DNA of 64,000 nt from Botryosphaeria dothidea. Taxonomy: Eukaryota; Ascomycota; Dothideomycetes; Botryosphaeriales; Botryosphaeriaceae. The first letter of the stretch is position 1; the number at the start of each line of letters is the position of its first letter. The stretch lies in the NCBI GenBank assembly GCA_011503125.2, contig WWBZ02000033.1, forward strand, positions 682,001 through 746,000, read 5' to 3'. Below are positions 10,590 through 22,222 of this stretch, one piece after another. The notes below the pieces were generated by a model. That model was not told the DNA's origin, ran no database searches, and saw only the letters and a list, made by a program, of their open reading frames with translations. The position numbers and the translations under genes are program-made.

Positions 10590-11212
10590 GAGCTGTTGCG
10601 AGCCCGGCTCTCGAGGGCTCGCTGTGGGTCGCACGTGATGCGGGCGCTTAGGCCTTTTTTTCCGTAATCCGTTTTCTGACCCGGTGAGCGGACACGATAA
10701 CCACCTTTCTCTTGACCGCTCCCTGCGTCTCTTGTCGGTTTCCTGGAACCCACTTCTGTTTATCGCCCAACAACAATCCCCTGCGGGTGTTGTTCCCCTG
10801 CGGGTTTCCTTCGCGGGTTCCCTTGTTGAATATGAAGATGGTGCTTCAGGTGTCATGGTGGTCTTCGCGCATGACAGGGGCCGTCCACCACGACAGGGGT
10901 CCGAAACACGTGTGAATATATATATGTTATCTCCCTCTCTGTACCACAGAACGAATAATCAATCACTCGTTCCAGCACCTATCACCTATTTGCAACATCC
11001 CTGGTGTCTTGCGGGCTTGCTTCCCGTACGGGCCTTGGTCTTGGTAACTAATCCCTTAAGCGCCGATTCCCTTGGGGCTGACCTTCCCGTGCGGGATCTC
11101 TGGTGGTGCGGCTCTGCTGGCCGTGTGGGAACTTGGTCCCTGCGGTGGTTTTTCCCGTGCGGGCTTCCTGCCCTTGGGGTACTAAAGTCCGTGTGGCCTG
11201 GGGTTCGTAACA
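10590..11212 (-). repeat. Second gypsy-family LTR, diverged
   Basis: The right end is again TGTTACGAACCCC on the minus strand. Positions 11010-11212 resemble 10020-10248 in sequence and order of short G/C-rich motifs but with many differences. Positions 10625-10750 match the left part of the 3' LTR at 620-770. The copy is longer because of about 150 extra bases around 10900-10980. It may be a solo LTR of a related subfamily next to the main element. The frame of 208 codons running through it is not a gene. Confidence 0.55.
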
Positions 11213-11217
11213 GGGGG

Positions 11218-12254
11218 AAAGGGTATAAAAATCGTAAAAAGAGGGGTAAGAAATTAGTAACGGCTATTAAAAAAAAAGAAAAGAATCTTTTTATCTTATA
11301 TCTTTACTAGACTATATTTTAGCTATTTTCTATTGTAGCTACTTTAACGACTAGAGCACGATTTTATAGAACTAAAAATTATAGTAGTAACTACGTAGTA
11401 TATTAACATCTACTTCTTAGGTTGTACAATCGATATTTACACAGGCCTAGTGGTTGTATGTTGTAATAAGAAACCATTGATACGGCGAGTACGCCGGTTT
11501 GAGGGACCTATGCAGCCGAGAAACACAAAGGCTGAAGCGCCAGCGAAGTTTCAATATGCAGACGCTACGTGAAGTGGGCCAAAGAAGGATTAAACTCATC
11601 GATCAAGCCGGTGGAGAATGGTGGATTGTGATCTTAAGACTCTGCTGGCAACGTTGCGTACCTCCGCGGGCGATAGTTCCATCATGCGTTAATCCCCGCA
11701 AAGAAAGCACCAGCTGGAGGGAAAAGAATGCTGGATCATCGTCGATCGACATTAGGGTTCTTTGCAACAGAGAGTCCTAAAAAGATGACTATTGAATGCG
11801 GAGTTCTCAAGGCCAAGGTCAGAAAATCCTGACAGATGTATTGAGCGGGTAAGGAACAAAGACACTGGGGCCGTCGGTCCGTGCGCCAACCGCCCCCACG
11901 GCGAAGTTGATCATCAGATGCCCCTTCGGCAGCGTCAGCTCTCCAGCCAACGATACGAATTCTTTTACATACTGCCGGCCTCCGACCAAACAACACTGTG
12001 CGCCCCCCTCGCGCGAACCCTCTTGGCACTGACCGAGGTATCTCGCACTGTTCCCGTCCGGCCCCTCAACCAACCGATCATAAGAACCTTGGAACGATCG
12101 TTTTCCCTGGGGTTTTGTCCGCACTGCTTGAAGTTTTCTTGGCCACCACTCACCTGCAGACAAGCGCTCGCTCAAGGGCCCTTTACATCAACAGAATAGC
12201 ACGCCAAAAACATCCAAAGACAGTGAACAAAGAACAGAGGAGAGTTTGCGCAAA
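11218..12254. other. Repeat edge and upstream region of the oxygenase gene
   Basis: Up to about 11,460 the DNA is AT-rich and looks like decayed repeat. From there on base composition becomes that of unique DNA. Short overlapping open frames near 11,800-12,200 lack family motifs and consistent codon use. I see no gene here. Confidence 0.6.
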
Positions 12255-13731
12255 ATGGGTATCGAAGAGACTTTCAGATCCCTTTCGACCCCCAACCTTG
12301 GCGCTTTTCGCCACATCATCGCCAGCTTCGCAGAGGATCACCCAAAGCTCGCAATCGGTGGCTCCCTGCTGCTGGCCTACACAATCCTATGTCGGGCTCT
12401 TCGCTATCAGCGCGTGCGACGGATGCACTCCAAGCACGCCTACAGAACCCGTGAAGACATGGCGCACATGACGACTGAAGAGGCATTTGAGATCCAGAGA
12501 AATTTGATGCACTGCGAATTCCCATTCACAATGACCAAGGCGCTGCAGTTTGCCCTGTTCCGCACCTACGGCATTCCGACCATCAGCAAGCTCTTGGTAC
12601 AGACTAAGCAGTTGTCCGATACGAGATACGCGCCCAGGGTCAGTACACATGGATACAAAACAGGGGTGGAATGCTGACACATTACCCAGCGCTATACCGA
12701 TACTGAGGTCCTAATCCAGGATTTCATTGGCAATGCGCCGGATTCAGAGCGAGCGAACGCCGCCATCGCGCGCATGAATTACCTCCACAGCCTCTACCGT
12801 AATTCTGGCAAGATCTCCAACGACGATATGCTGTACACTCTGGCGCTTTTTGCTCTCGAGCCCAGAAACTGGGCGAATCGCTATGAATGGCGCAAGCTGG
12901 ACGCGCTTGAAATCTGTGCCATTGGCACTTTCTGGAAATCCATTGGCGACGCCATGGATATCTCGTACGAAGCGCTTCCGGGATCGAAGGATGGCTGGAA
13001 GGACGGGATCCAGTGGTTCGAGGAGATCGAAAGTTGGAGCGACGCTTATGAAAAGAGGTACATGGTGCCGCATGAAGACAACAAGAAGACTGCCGACGAA
13101 ACTACCGCAATGTTGCTCTATGATGCTCCGAAGTCCTTGCACCCCGCTGGCTTCAGGGTCGTTTCAGCGCTGATGGACGACCGCTTGAGGAAAGCCATGA
13201 TGTCAGTGCAATCCTGCTTGACACACACGAACCATTGATTTCGTAACTCCAGCTGATCCATTCTCCAGGTATCCTGAGCCCCCAGTGGGACTGGTCACAG
13301 CAATTGACGTCGCATTCAAGATCCGAGCGTTCTTATTAAGGCACTTCGCACTTCCACGGCCGTACTTTCTGCGACAACAGAAAATGTCAGATGAGCCTAA
13401 CAAGGAGGGGAGGTATCATCAGCTCCAATATGACGTGGATCCTTGGTAAGCAAGAAGCACTACCACAACCTCCAAACAGCTCCTGACTCCCCTTCCCAGG
13501 TATGTCGAAGCGAGCTTCAGCAATCGCTGGGCATTGAAATCCTGGTTCAAATGGATGATCGGAAAACCGTACCCTGGAAGCCCAGGCTTCAAGTCAGAGG
13601 GTTATGTGCTGGAGGAAGTTGGCCCCAAGAATCTGGAGGGAAAGGGGCTGGAGTACTTCACGCAGACGAAGGAGCGCCTGCTGAGGCGGAGTCGGGGCGG
13701 TTGTCCTTTCGCGGCAGTGACAAAGAGGTGA
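12255..13731 (+). CDS. mpaB/rubber-oxygenase-like ER-bound oxygenase (DUF2236)
   Basis: The protein of 434 residues is spliced from four exons: 12255-12638, 12690-13201, 13269-13445 and 13500-13731. All three introns are GT-AG, 51-67 nt, and keep the frame. A hydrophobic segment at residues 32-49 (LAIGGSLLLAYTILCRAL) should anchor it in a membrane. The rest (YTDTEVLIQDFIGNAP, WANRYEWRKLDALEICA, LHPAGFRVVSALMDDRL) matches fungal relatives of MpaB, the membrane oxygenase of mycophenolic acid biosynthesis, and of latex-clearing proteins. Members are haem or metal oxygenases; the substrate here is unknown. There are no secondary-metabolite core genes nearby, so a biosynthetic role is not implied. 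ATG 12255 was chosen because the frame upstream has no other ATG. Confidence 0.85.
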
Positions 13732-13851
13732 AAGATCTAGACGGTTAGTTTTCGCTGGGAATAAGGGGTCTATCAACGGCATCCTTCTGCTTATGCTTTC
13801 GCCGAGATAGGGTGTTATCGAAGGAGAGGGGGGTTCGAGGAGGCAGAGTCA

Positions 13852-14995
13852 TCATCTGCAACTCTCTTTGGCGGGTCTGGGCTCGGATGAGGTTCTTCGA
13901 TCAGCGGATGGACGGATGGCTCTCCATCTGAACCACCAATTGACCTGCATATGATTAGTGCATCTCGAAAATTGAAGACTGGAGTTTGTCAGAACTTACG
14001 GATGCCGTTACACCAAGCCCATGTCCCCTCACACTATGCCACCAGCCTTGTGGGACGTATAAGCCCCGTCCTCTTTCCAAACGAGCCTCTAAGCCTCCCG
14101 ATTCCGGATCATAGCCGCTTGACCATACTTCCTTCTCCAGCTCCTCTTTCTCCTTGCCCATCATCATCTCTTCACCCCTAATTCTCCCGCTGAGGTCTCC
14201 TTCGGCCTCGCCAATCCTCTGCTTGACCTTCTGAAATATTTCCAATCCCTTGTCTGGCGGGAATAGCCTCATCGTCTTCTTGCCGGCCATCTGGAAGAAG
14301 CAATTTGGATTGGGATCGCGGTGCAATGGTGTATACGTAGGTGGCGGTCCAATCCACAAAGCAGTGTCATATATGTCAGGTTTGTGCGATCGGTTTTGAT
14401 GCCGGCGCCACAGTCCGTGACGATGAATGAAAGGTGGAGCTGGGAATAATTGCTGAATGTCCTTCGGCAGGTCCTTGATGCTGCACTGTGCAAGATATAG
14501 GCGCATATTTTCGGTTGGCTGTTCCATGTAGTCGAGGAATACACCGAGCGGCGCATTGAAGCGCTTGAATATCGTTTTGGAACTGTCGGTCGCATCGGGG
14601 CCCGTGTACTCGAGTGGCACGATTGTGCTGGCGTAGGGGCGCAGGGGTTCGGTCTTGAGCTTGTGAGCATGTGCTTGGACGTCAATTGGTTTGAACCATC
14701 GATATATGGCGTCAATGTTCTTGAAATTGTTGTGCGAAATGAGTCGGGGCTCGTCTATGGACTCGTTTTTAATCGTTGCATTGTTCCGCGATCCTTGTAT
14801 TGGCTGGACAAGCTTCCATTTGGTGACAGGCCGATGATAGCAGGCTCGTGAAAGAGCCTTGACCGAGGGGTGACGAAGAGCGGGGGACATGAGCAGGTGT
14901 GCTTGGAGACGATGGTGATGCGAAATGGAGTTTTCGAATGACAGCGATGATGCGCGACTGAGTAAAGCTTGCGAGTCATGCCGCGGCGCGTTCAT
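13852..14995 (-). CDS. JmjC/cupin-like Fe(II)-dependent dioxygenase-family protein
   Basis: Exon 14000-14995 is followed by a 55 nt intron (13945-13999) and exon 13852-13944; 362 residues. The cupin_8/JmjC fold shows TPLHRDPN (His225, Asp227) and the distal GWWH (His320), the usual Fe(II) triad, plus MAGKKTMRLFPP. If the intron were retained the protein would lack the conserved VNWWFRW end that the last exon supplies. Family members hydroxylate proteins or tRNA; the substrate cannot be told from sequence. The N-terminus (MNAPRHDSQALLSRA, then SPALRHPSVKALSRACYHR) is rich in Arg, Ser and Ala and could be a mitochondrial leader. Two starts are possible: 14995 and Met36 at 14890. It diverges from the prefoldin gene with about 70 bases between start codons. 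Confidence 0.85.
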
Positions 14996-15000
14996 GACTC
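14973..15000. promoter_or_regulatory. Inverted TGACTC pair between divergent genes
   Basis: GAGTCATG and CATGACTC form a perfect 8-base inverted repeat around a 12-base GC-rich spacer. TGACTC is the core of Gcn4/AP-1-type bZIP sites. The right arm overlaps the first ATG of the JmjC gene. If that gene really starts at its second ATG, the element sits in the shared promoter with the prefoldin gene. Function is inference. Confidence 0.3.
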
Positions 15001-15065
15001 GGCGAAAACTCAACACCACACGCGCATCGTCATCGTCCGCACCACCGTACACGAGCTACCCCGCA

Positions 15066-15969
15066 ATGGCTTCCTCAAGCGACAAGGGCGGCCAAACAGG
15101 TGAGTACTTTTCCCAAACCCTGCTATGGATCCTCTAGGCAAGAACTGACCGCACGGGGGGCTTCCGCTTCCACAGTCGACCTTATGAGCCTGTCGGTCCC
15201 GCAGCTCAGCCAGCTTAAGAAGCAGCTCGATTCGGAGCTTGAGCATCTGACCTCCTCTTTCCAGTCATTGCGCAGCGCACAGAATCGCTTCCGCGACTGC
15301 CTCAAGTCAATCAACACCGGCCTCGCCTCCGGCTCGACGGGTGCGTCCCTCCTGCCCCTCGGTCTCCTACTCTCTACCCCGCCGCTCCCCTTATGATCTC
15401 CTCGCCAGCTACAGCCATGACGATCAATTGTTACTGACTATTTATGGTTTCGTATAACAGAAAAGCCCATTCTCGTCCCCCTCACCTCCTCCCTATACGT
15501 TACCGGTAAACTCGCCGATGTCAAGACGGTGCTAGTTGACGTCGGTACCGGCTTCTATGTCGAGAAATCCACCGACGATGCCAAGGATTTCTATGATCGC
15601 AAGATTAAGGACTTGGAGACGAACCTGAAGGATCTCGAAGCCATTGTTACCGGCAAGAGCAACAATATGAGGGTCATCGAGGATGGTGAGTGGACCTATC
15701 TCCTTGGTACCTCGGTCAGCGTAGGGTGACGGACGAGAGGGTGTCAGTCTCCGGTCATCTTGCAAGCAGACTGCGTGGCTGAAGTTTTCGACCTGGGACT
15801 TGCCCCCCTAATCGCCTCCTCTGTTGTACCTTTGCTGTGCTGGCCCGAACTGTTTATCCCCAGTTGTTGTTACTTGCTGACTCCTCTTCTAGCACTGAGA
15901 CAAAAGGTACTCGCGCAACAACAAGGCCAAGCCGCCGGCTCCTCCCAGACCGCCGCTGCCGCATCATAA
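15066..15969 (+). CDS. Prefoldin subunit 5 (alpha-type)
   Basis: Four exons (15066-15099, 15176-15340, 15461-15685, 15893-15969) give 166 residues. The order is typical of alpha-prefoldins: N-terminal helix with LSVPQLSQLKKQLDSELEHL, then the beta hairpins with KPILVPLTSSLYV and KVLVDVGTGFYVEK in slightly varied form, then the C-terminal coiled-coil helix (KDFYDRKIKDLETNLKDLE). The last exon adds a Gln/Ala-rich tail. Prefoldin is the cytosolic hexamer that hands unfolded actin and tubulin to the CCT chaperonin; this subunit is Gim5 in yeast. The long third intron (207 nt) is the only unusual point. Identification is firm. Confidence 0.95.
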
Positions 15970-17186
15970 AAAGTCCAATGGAGATTCACTTTCGGCGCCT
16001 GTTGTTGCAAATAACGATGCTGGCTGTACAGAACATATGCCTGAGCTTCAGAGTTCGCAGCTCCAAACATTTGGCCCGGTTGAGATACGGCCAAACTCAT
16101 ACGTTTGGCAGAGTGCAATCTGAAGGACATAGGGACAATTGGCTGAAGGGAGAAAAGAAGCACAGAACCTATGAGGCTGAATGGATTTGACTTGCGAGGT
16201 TATAGAAGGATCATATCCGTCCTACCCGACCGGGGGAAAGCAATTGATGCAACAATTCGAAAAAAGCCAGCTGAATTATCTCTCCTCGTCTTGAAGAATG
16301 GGCATTTCCACCACAATTAGTCTGCATTCGAATGCTCAAACACAGCTTCTCCATAGGCTGTCGCTTTTCTGCTGCAACAATACTTTGAGGGTTTCAAGCT
16401 CATCTTTTCAAGACCATTATAATGCGGTTGGTACATGGCGCCGAGTCAGCACATAGACGCTAACAGAAGTTATTCATTGCGAAGTCTCACACGCGGCATA
16501 CCGGAACAATCGCTCCGGAGCGAGGCCACGGATCTATCTCTTGGGCAATGGTTTGATGAGAAAGTCTGTCGACCCCGCGTTTTGCGGTAGATCTGTGTCC
16601 GGAGCTCCTCCGGGAGATACCCCGAGCGCCGCCCACGTCTGAGGACCCCGGTAAAGCTTCCACTGGAGAGGGGAAAGATCACCATTCGACCAGGAGAAGA
16701 GCTCACAACCGGCAGGTCTGATTTCACCTCGTGTGTGCAACCTGCAGCATCCTCCTACAGTGGACCGCTGGCGCGAGGACTTTGTCACCTCGCCGATCAA
16801 AACACTCGTGTGATCATTCAAGACCGTTGCGATCTGACGTCTCTGCCTATCTGCATGGCAGGAGTAGCGCTTCATGCAGGTGGTCGGCCACTGATCTCTC
16901 ATTGATCTTGTTTGGGTTGGATCGTCGTAACAATACACTACTCCCCTCGATCTCAGCCGCATTGCGGGGCCCCGCAGCTGCTTTAGTCTCGTGCATGTGC
17001 TCAGAATAGGCACAGAGACCGAAAGTTCTATCATCGACTGCAAAAACAACTCGACGAGACTCTGCTATCAACAATTGAAGCTGGTTTCTTTCGCTTTTGG
17101 CCTGATCAGTTCTTCGGCCCCCGCATAGTAGTCGCTATTCAGCCATTGCGACTCGCCGCCGTCAGGAGATCGCGCAGGAAACGCCG
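15970..17186. other. Intergenic region upstream of the Zn2Cys6 gene
   Basis: There is no coding sequence that I can support. Besides the palindromes at 16511-16613 the stretch looks featureless; short frames in it lack motifs. Confidence 0.6.
16511..16613. promoter_or_regulatory. CCGGAG palindromes upstream of the regulator gene
   Basis: CGCTCCGGAGCG at 16511-16522 is a perfect 12-base palindrome. CCGGAG-CTC-CTCCGG at 16599-16613 is a perfect inverted repeat with the same half-site. Both contain CGG/CCG triplets as read by Zn2Cys6 dimers. They lie about 580-680 bases upstream of a Zn2Cys6 gene, which would suit autoregulation. This is inference from sequence alone. Confidence 0.3.
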
Positions 17187-20048
17187 ATGCGCAGTATGGG
17201 GTCCGAGACACGCGGCACAACAAATGGAGACAAGCGTTCATCTCGAAACCAAGACGAAGAGAACGCTTCGGATGGAAAAGACACAGGACCTGCGTACGTA
17301 TTGAATTTGTGTCTTTGGAAAGCAGGACTGATGACTTGTCGCCCAACGCCCAGATGCCAGAGTTGTCGAAAACGCAAGGCCAAATGCTCCCGTCAGCAGC
17401 CATGCTCTCAATGCGACACCATGGGTTCGTCTTAGCCCGGCTATGGTTGATTTTAGTTTGACAGGTGTATGTAGGCTTGGAATGCGTTTATGACGATACG
17501 AAGCTCCGTCCAGGCTTCCGCACGGGCGCTATCGAATCACTTAGTCAACGCGTTTGTGAGTACGATTCATATCTCAACCAACACACACGTCTTCTAATTA
17601 CCAAAAGCCGTGCTTGAACAGATGTTCCTTGGCCAAGGCATGCTCTTGCGCCCTCTCTTGGAACGTGCTTTCCAAGACCATGAAGCTTCATCATCGCACC
17701 CGACGTCCTCTAGCAATGGCCCTGCTCTCGCAGCAGATAGCCAGGGTTTGAAAAGAAAGTTGATAAGCGTCGCCGAGGGAGCGCATCTTGGCGATACCGA
17801 ACAGTCTGTGCCTGATGAAGCCAGAGACGTAGCAGCAAAACGGCCGCGCACTCAGCACAACGTCCCTGAGTCGGGCGCGTCTGAACCAATCCTATTCGGC
17901 TCCGATCCCGTTATGCCCCCAAGGCATGTCTTGACCCGTCTGGTGGATCTCTATTTCCTACGGTTGCATCCTTGGATTCCGGTGCTCCATGTCCGGACTT
18001 TCAGGGAAGAAATGAAGGATCCTGCTAATCATTCCAAACTTGCTTCAATATTCTACGCCATAGTCAGTGTTTGCGCTCGCTTCAGCATAGACCCTCATTT
18101 CACAAATCACGAGGACCTCAAGGGCCTTTGCAAGAGGTGCCGACATACGGTCATTCTTCGTAGCATGGAGACAGCTACTGTTCAGAACCTCCAAGCGCTT
18201 GTAATCGTAGCTTTTGACATTGTAAGTGATCTTCAATATTCTGGCTGTAAAATTGCACTGATACCAATGGGCAGATCGGGAGCGGTCGTGGGCCCATGGC
18301 GTGGAGCGTTGTCAATTCATTGACCAGATCCGTAGAGCAGCTTCAGCTCAGTGTAGAAGACGGCGAGGAGGAGACATTGCGTAGTGGAAATGAGTACCTG
18401 TTCCGGCGCATGACGTTCCTCAGCCGAGCTGATAACTGGTTGGAGTCCGAGGAGCGCAGACGCATATTCTGGAATGTATTCCTGATGGACCGCTTTTGCA
18501 GTATCGGAACAGGGTAAGAGTCTCACCGCCATGTAATATCTTAGCACAGGCTTACTTCTGGGGCCGCAGGTGGAACAATAGTCTGACAAGCGTTGATGTT
18601 CGCCGACGTTTACCTTGCGAGGGCGCAATCTGGGAAGCCGGCACTCCCGTCAACACGCCTTATTTCGGCATCGGAGAGAACATTGCTCCCTCTCAGCATG
18701 GACTCACACCGGCTAGCGAGCGCTTTTCAGCGGACGAAAGCGAGGTTGATTCTATCGGTGGCTTTGCTTTTTGCATTGAAGCAACAGAGAGTCTGAATCT
18801 TGTCACCAAGTTCTTCCTCCAACATGGCATCAACTTCCGCAACCCACAGAGCATCCAGATGTGGTTGATGAGGTTCAAGGAGTTAGATTTGAGGCTTGTG
18901 AGGTAGGTTCACTCCCTCAAGCTGACCGAGTCCAGGCTAAAAAAAATGCAGGTGGAGGCTCTTTCTGCCCCCGAAGTGGCGCACGGCCTGCGCTCTGAAT
19001 GACGACGGCAATATGGATCCAAACATGACACTTGCTCATATAACACATAACGCGGCCGTAATCCAGCTCCACCAGAGCATTGCATACCCAGCCAAGCAGT
19101 GGAGTCGTTACGGGGCGACACTTCCTTCATCAGCATCGATGGAGACCTGTCTTAGCGCTGCAAAAGAAATCATCATGATCGCCAAGGAGTACCTGGGAGC
19201 CAACCACGGAATCACGAACCCGCAGTTCTCATTTTGTCTGTTCATCGCCGGAAGGGTATTACTCAGTACGTGGGACCATACTCCCTCTCGAAGGGTATAC
19301 TGACCCAAGTAGCTCATTCCACCTACCATGCGCAGCCATTTGTCTCTGAGATCTCCACCATAATATCACTGCTGCGTGACATAGCACGACGTTGGAGCGG
19401 CGAGCACTATACTGGAACTTCCGACCCTCAGGGAAGCCTGGCGTCGCGATTTGCGGACCGTCTTGAATCTGCACAAGCGAGCGTTCGGAAGGGCAATCAG
19501 GACAGCTCTAATCCAGTCCTTGATATCCGTCAGCCGGCATATTCTGAACAGGTGGAGCCTTTTGGAGCACAAAGCGCTACAGATCAGATCAATGGGCACG
19601 GGTCCACGACTTCGTATCAGAACCAGCGAAACTCCGCTACGACATTAGCGGGCCAGACCCGTAGTGGCGACGCCGTTACGCCCGGGTTCCCTCAAGCGGC
19701 TGATTACGAACAGTCGCCAGACTCCATCAGCTTGGCCTTTCCACCTCTTCCGGTATCATTTCAACAGACTGACTTTGCTTCGGGTGCGTTCAGTGGGTTT
19801 GAACAGATGACAGAGATACAATCGACAGAATGCTTGCAGGCCAAAAACTCCTACTTTGTCCTGGATGAATTCAGAGACATGTTTGCCGATGCTTCTCAAG
19901 AGGTATGTACCAGTCTGGGAACAGAATATGTATGCATATACATCCCTGACCTTCTTTTGATCAGAGCCTCCGCGTTAGCACATACGCAGACATCCAGAAC
20001 AGTCAAGTAGACCCGATCGAATCCAACTCGAGGAATCTGGCAACATGA
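17187..20048 (+). CDS. Zn2Cys6 transcription factor with fungal-specific regulatory domain
   Basis: Nine exons: 17187-17293, 17354-17424, 17475-17555, 17608-18221, 18275-18513, 18570-18902, 18952-19265, 19313-19902 and 19965-20048. They join in frame to 810 residues. The binuclear zinc cluster has Cys37, 40, 47, 53, 56 and 63 (C-x2-C-x6-C-x5-C-x2-C-x6-C); the last Cys is only gained by the third exon, which supports the joins. A basic linker follows (GLKRKL, KRPRTQ). The Fungal_trans domain starts near RLVDLYFLRLHPWIPVLH at about residue 195 and includes ESEERRRIFWNVFLMDR. The last 200 residues are polar and Gln/Ser-rich, as in activation regions. It is convergent with the transporter gene and is a good candidate to control it and the GH88 gene. 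The closest named homologue cannot be given. Confidence 0.9.
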
Positions 20049-20226
20049 CTTTGCCACTGATGAAGACAACGAATGTGACGATGGAATTCGACACCTGATC
20101 CGCCCTCTGCGCAGAGCCATGTGGAATATTATTTGTTTTTATGCTAAATCGTCCATCGCGTAATTACAATCACACACGGTGTACCCGATCAGATCTGATA
20201 TCGGAATTCTAGATTCTGGAATTTTG

Positions 20227-22222
20227 TTAACGAACAAAATGGCATGTCATTGGCGGGGTTTTACATACTTCTTTATCCGTGAGATCCTGCAGCGCAAGCT
20301 GTTGGGCTTTGGAGTCTTTGGGGTCTCCGGGCATCATCTGCTTCTTGTAAGCCAGGTCTGAGCTTCAATTGTACTTTGTTTTTACTGACCTCTTCGGCTC
20401 CGCTGGCTGACGCAGCTGCCTTCAATTTGTTTCTCCTCATCAGCAAAAGCCTTGTGACTACAATCTCTCCTACGAAAACGACATAAAGGCACAGGTGCGC
20501 TGTAAATCCATGCCGGAATCTGGGTGCATCGCTGGTCTGGAATAGCTGTGGTGCTGCCACTGCAACGTCGTCAGCCGTTTGTTCCCTCATCGAATTTGTT
20601 TATGCTGCAACCTACTGTTACCTGCAGCCCAGGCGCTTTTGCATGTCAGCTGGATTCAGCATGTAACCTCAACACTAGATCCACTCACATAAATGTCATA
20701 GAAAGTGTCGTGCTTTTCTTCGTTTGCCCGGCGATGTTCCGCGATATGAGGGAAAAGATCAGATTTCCTTCGGCAAGGATGAACTGCGTGCAGTAGAATG
20801 CAACAAGAAGTCCACCCGCGTTCTTGGAGTTGGGGGCGATGCCCATCAGAATTGCGGTTCCAGCTATGGCCGGAAGAGTCCAGGCCTTGCAAGTGCCATT
20901 AGCCTTGTTTCTCACTTCCGGGTTCGACTAACTTACAAACATCACCACCAGCGTTTGTCCAGTTTTGCCGGACAACATGGCACCTCCAACCATGACGAGA
21001 ATCGTCACTGCCCCTTGGGCAATATTGAGCAACTGTGTCTGCAACACCGAGAATCCAAAGGCCTTGATGATGAGGTTTGAGAAGACACCAAGACCGCCAA
21101 TGATCAGGGTGCTTGTTGTTTGCAACACAACACAACACCAGACAAAGGGATCCAGCACCGCTTCGACAACCTGGTATTTTTTGAAGTGTCTGTTCTGCAA
21201 TCCGGTCTGGTTGCCTCTGACTCGGGCGAACATGAGCCTTTTCTCTTCCTCGTTAAAGCATTTCGCCTTCATTGGGCTGTCAGGAAGGTACCACGCGACA
21301 AACCCTGCCCAAACCACGGTGGCCAGGCCGAGAACCAAGAAAAGTAGCTGCCAGGAGTATATCGGCGCGTCTTTGAGGTGAGATACCCCATAAGCAATCA
21401 AGCCTCCAACCTGTGTCAGTTAGCAAAACTGCGTGGGCAGGGGTGTAGATGCATTTGCTTACCATCAGCTGGACGCCGGTCATGCAGTACCACAAGCTGG
21501 TAAGAACAGTCTGTTCGTCCCGGGTATACCACATCGCCGTACTTTCCCCGTATGAGCTTACCAACGCAGGAGCCCTTCATCTGATTCGGACTTACATGAG
21601 GATGAATGCAGGCTGTACACAGGACTCGAAGATGCCCAGCAAGAAGCGCACGGCCATCAATGCACCCCAGTTCGTGGCTGCAGCAGAACACGCTATCACA
21701 GCTCCCCAGAGGAACATGCTTTTGCCGAATCAGCTTGACTCTCAGGGCGAGGGCAACGAACAGCGCACTTTGCGGCAAGATACTTGGCCACCGGCAGCTT
21801 TTGGAGGAGGAAGTTCGTCGGATACTCGCCGACCAAGATACCCATGTACAGAATGGTACCAAGCCAGCTGTAATCATCTCCTTTGAGATTGGCATCCTCT
21901 TGGATTCCCATGATCGAGCTGAATCCAAGCGTTCCTTTGTCGAGGCTCTGGCAGAAATACGTCTGGTGGACACGGTAAGTCAGACGGCCCCTACGGGTGA
22001 TTGTGGTACACTCACTCCAAGCATTACAACCAAGATGCGCTTGTTGACTTTCCAGAATAGCATTTTGTTCGTTGCCGCATCAACATGGACATTCACCGTG
22101 TCCTGCGCATACCTGTCCACCTCTGCATCTCCCTTCACCGAACGAACTGCAGAATCATTTTCCGGGACTTGTTCGTGTTGGATTATATCGTCTCCTGGCT
22201 TGTTGTCTTTTTGGTGAGGCAT
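20227..22222 (-). CDS. MFS transporter, anion:cation symporter (ACS/Dal5-like) family
   Basis: Nine exons (22016-22222, 21769-21962, 21596-21718, 21463-21541, 20937-21410, 20699... see next) encode 524 residues. Exon 6 is 20689-20885, exon 7 a 14 nt microexon at 20622-20635, exon 8 20390-20559 and exon 9 20227-20343. Family marks in order: a soluble N-tail of about 65 residues, YFCQSLDKGTLGFSS, LGEYPTNF-type LVGEYPTNFLLQKLPVAKY, the MFS loop AVRFLLGIFE, WYTRDEQ, LPDSPMKAKCFNEEEK, GGLLVAFYC, SRNIAGQTKKS and APQLFQTSDAPRF. ACS proteins import organic anions such as allantoate, nicotinate, and, in bacteria, hexuronates and their acids. The gene diverges from the GH88 gene, so the product of that enzyme family, or its oligosaccharide precursor, is a likely substrate. 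Acceptor of the last exon could be 3 nt further down. Confidence 0.88.

Noticed and set aside
10684..11310. 208-codon plus frame in the LTR region
   Set aside because: It is made of LTR sequence repeated elsewhere in the window and has no protein match.
15010..15052. Upstream extension of the JmjC frame by 19 codons
   Set aside because: The first codon is GTG, not ATG; a nuclear gene should start at the ATG at 14995 or further in.
20899..21138. Overlapping minus-strand frame inside the transporter gene
   Set aside because: It is another frame of exon 5; the transporter frame carries the family motifs.
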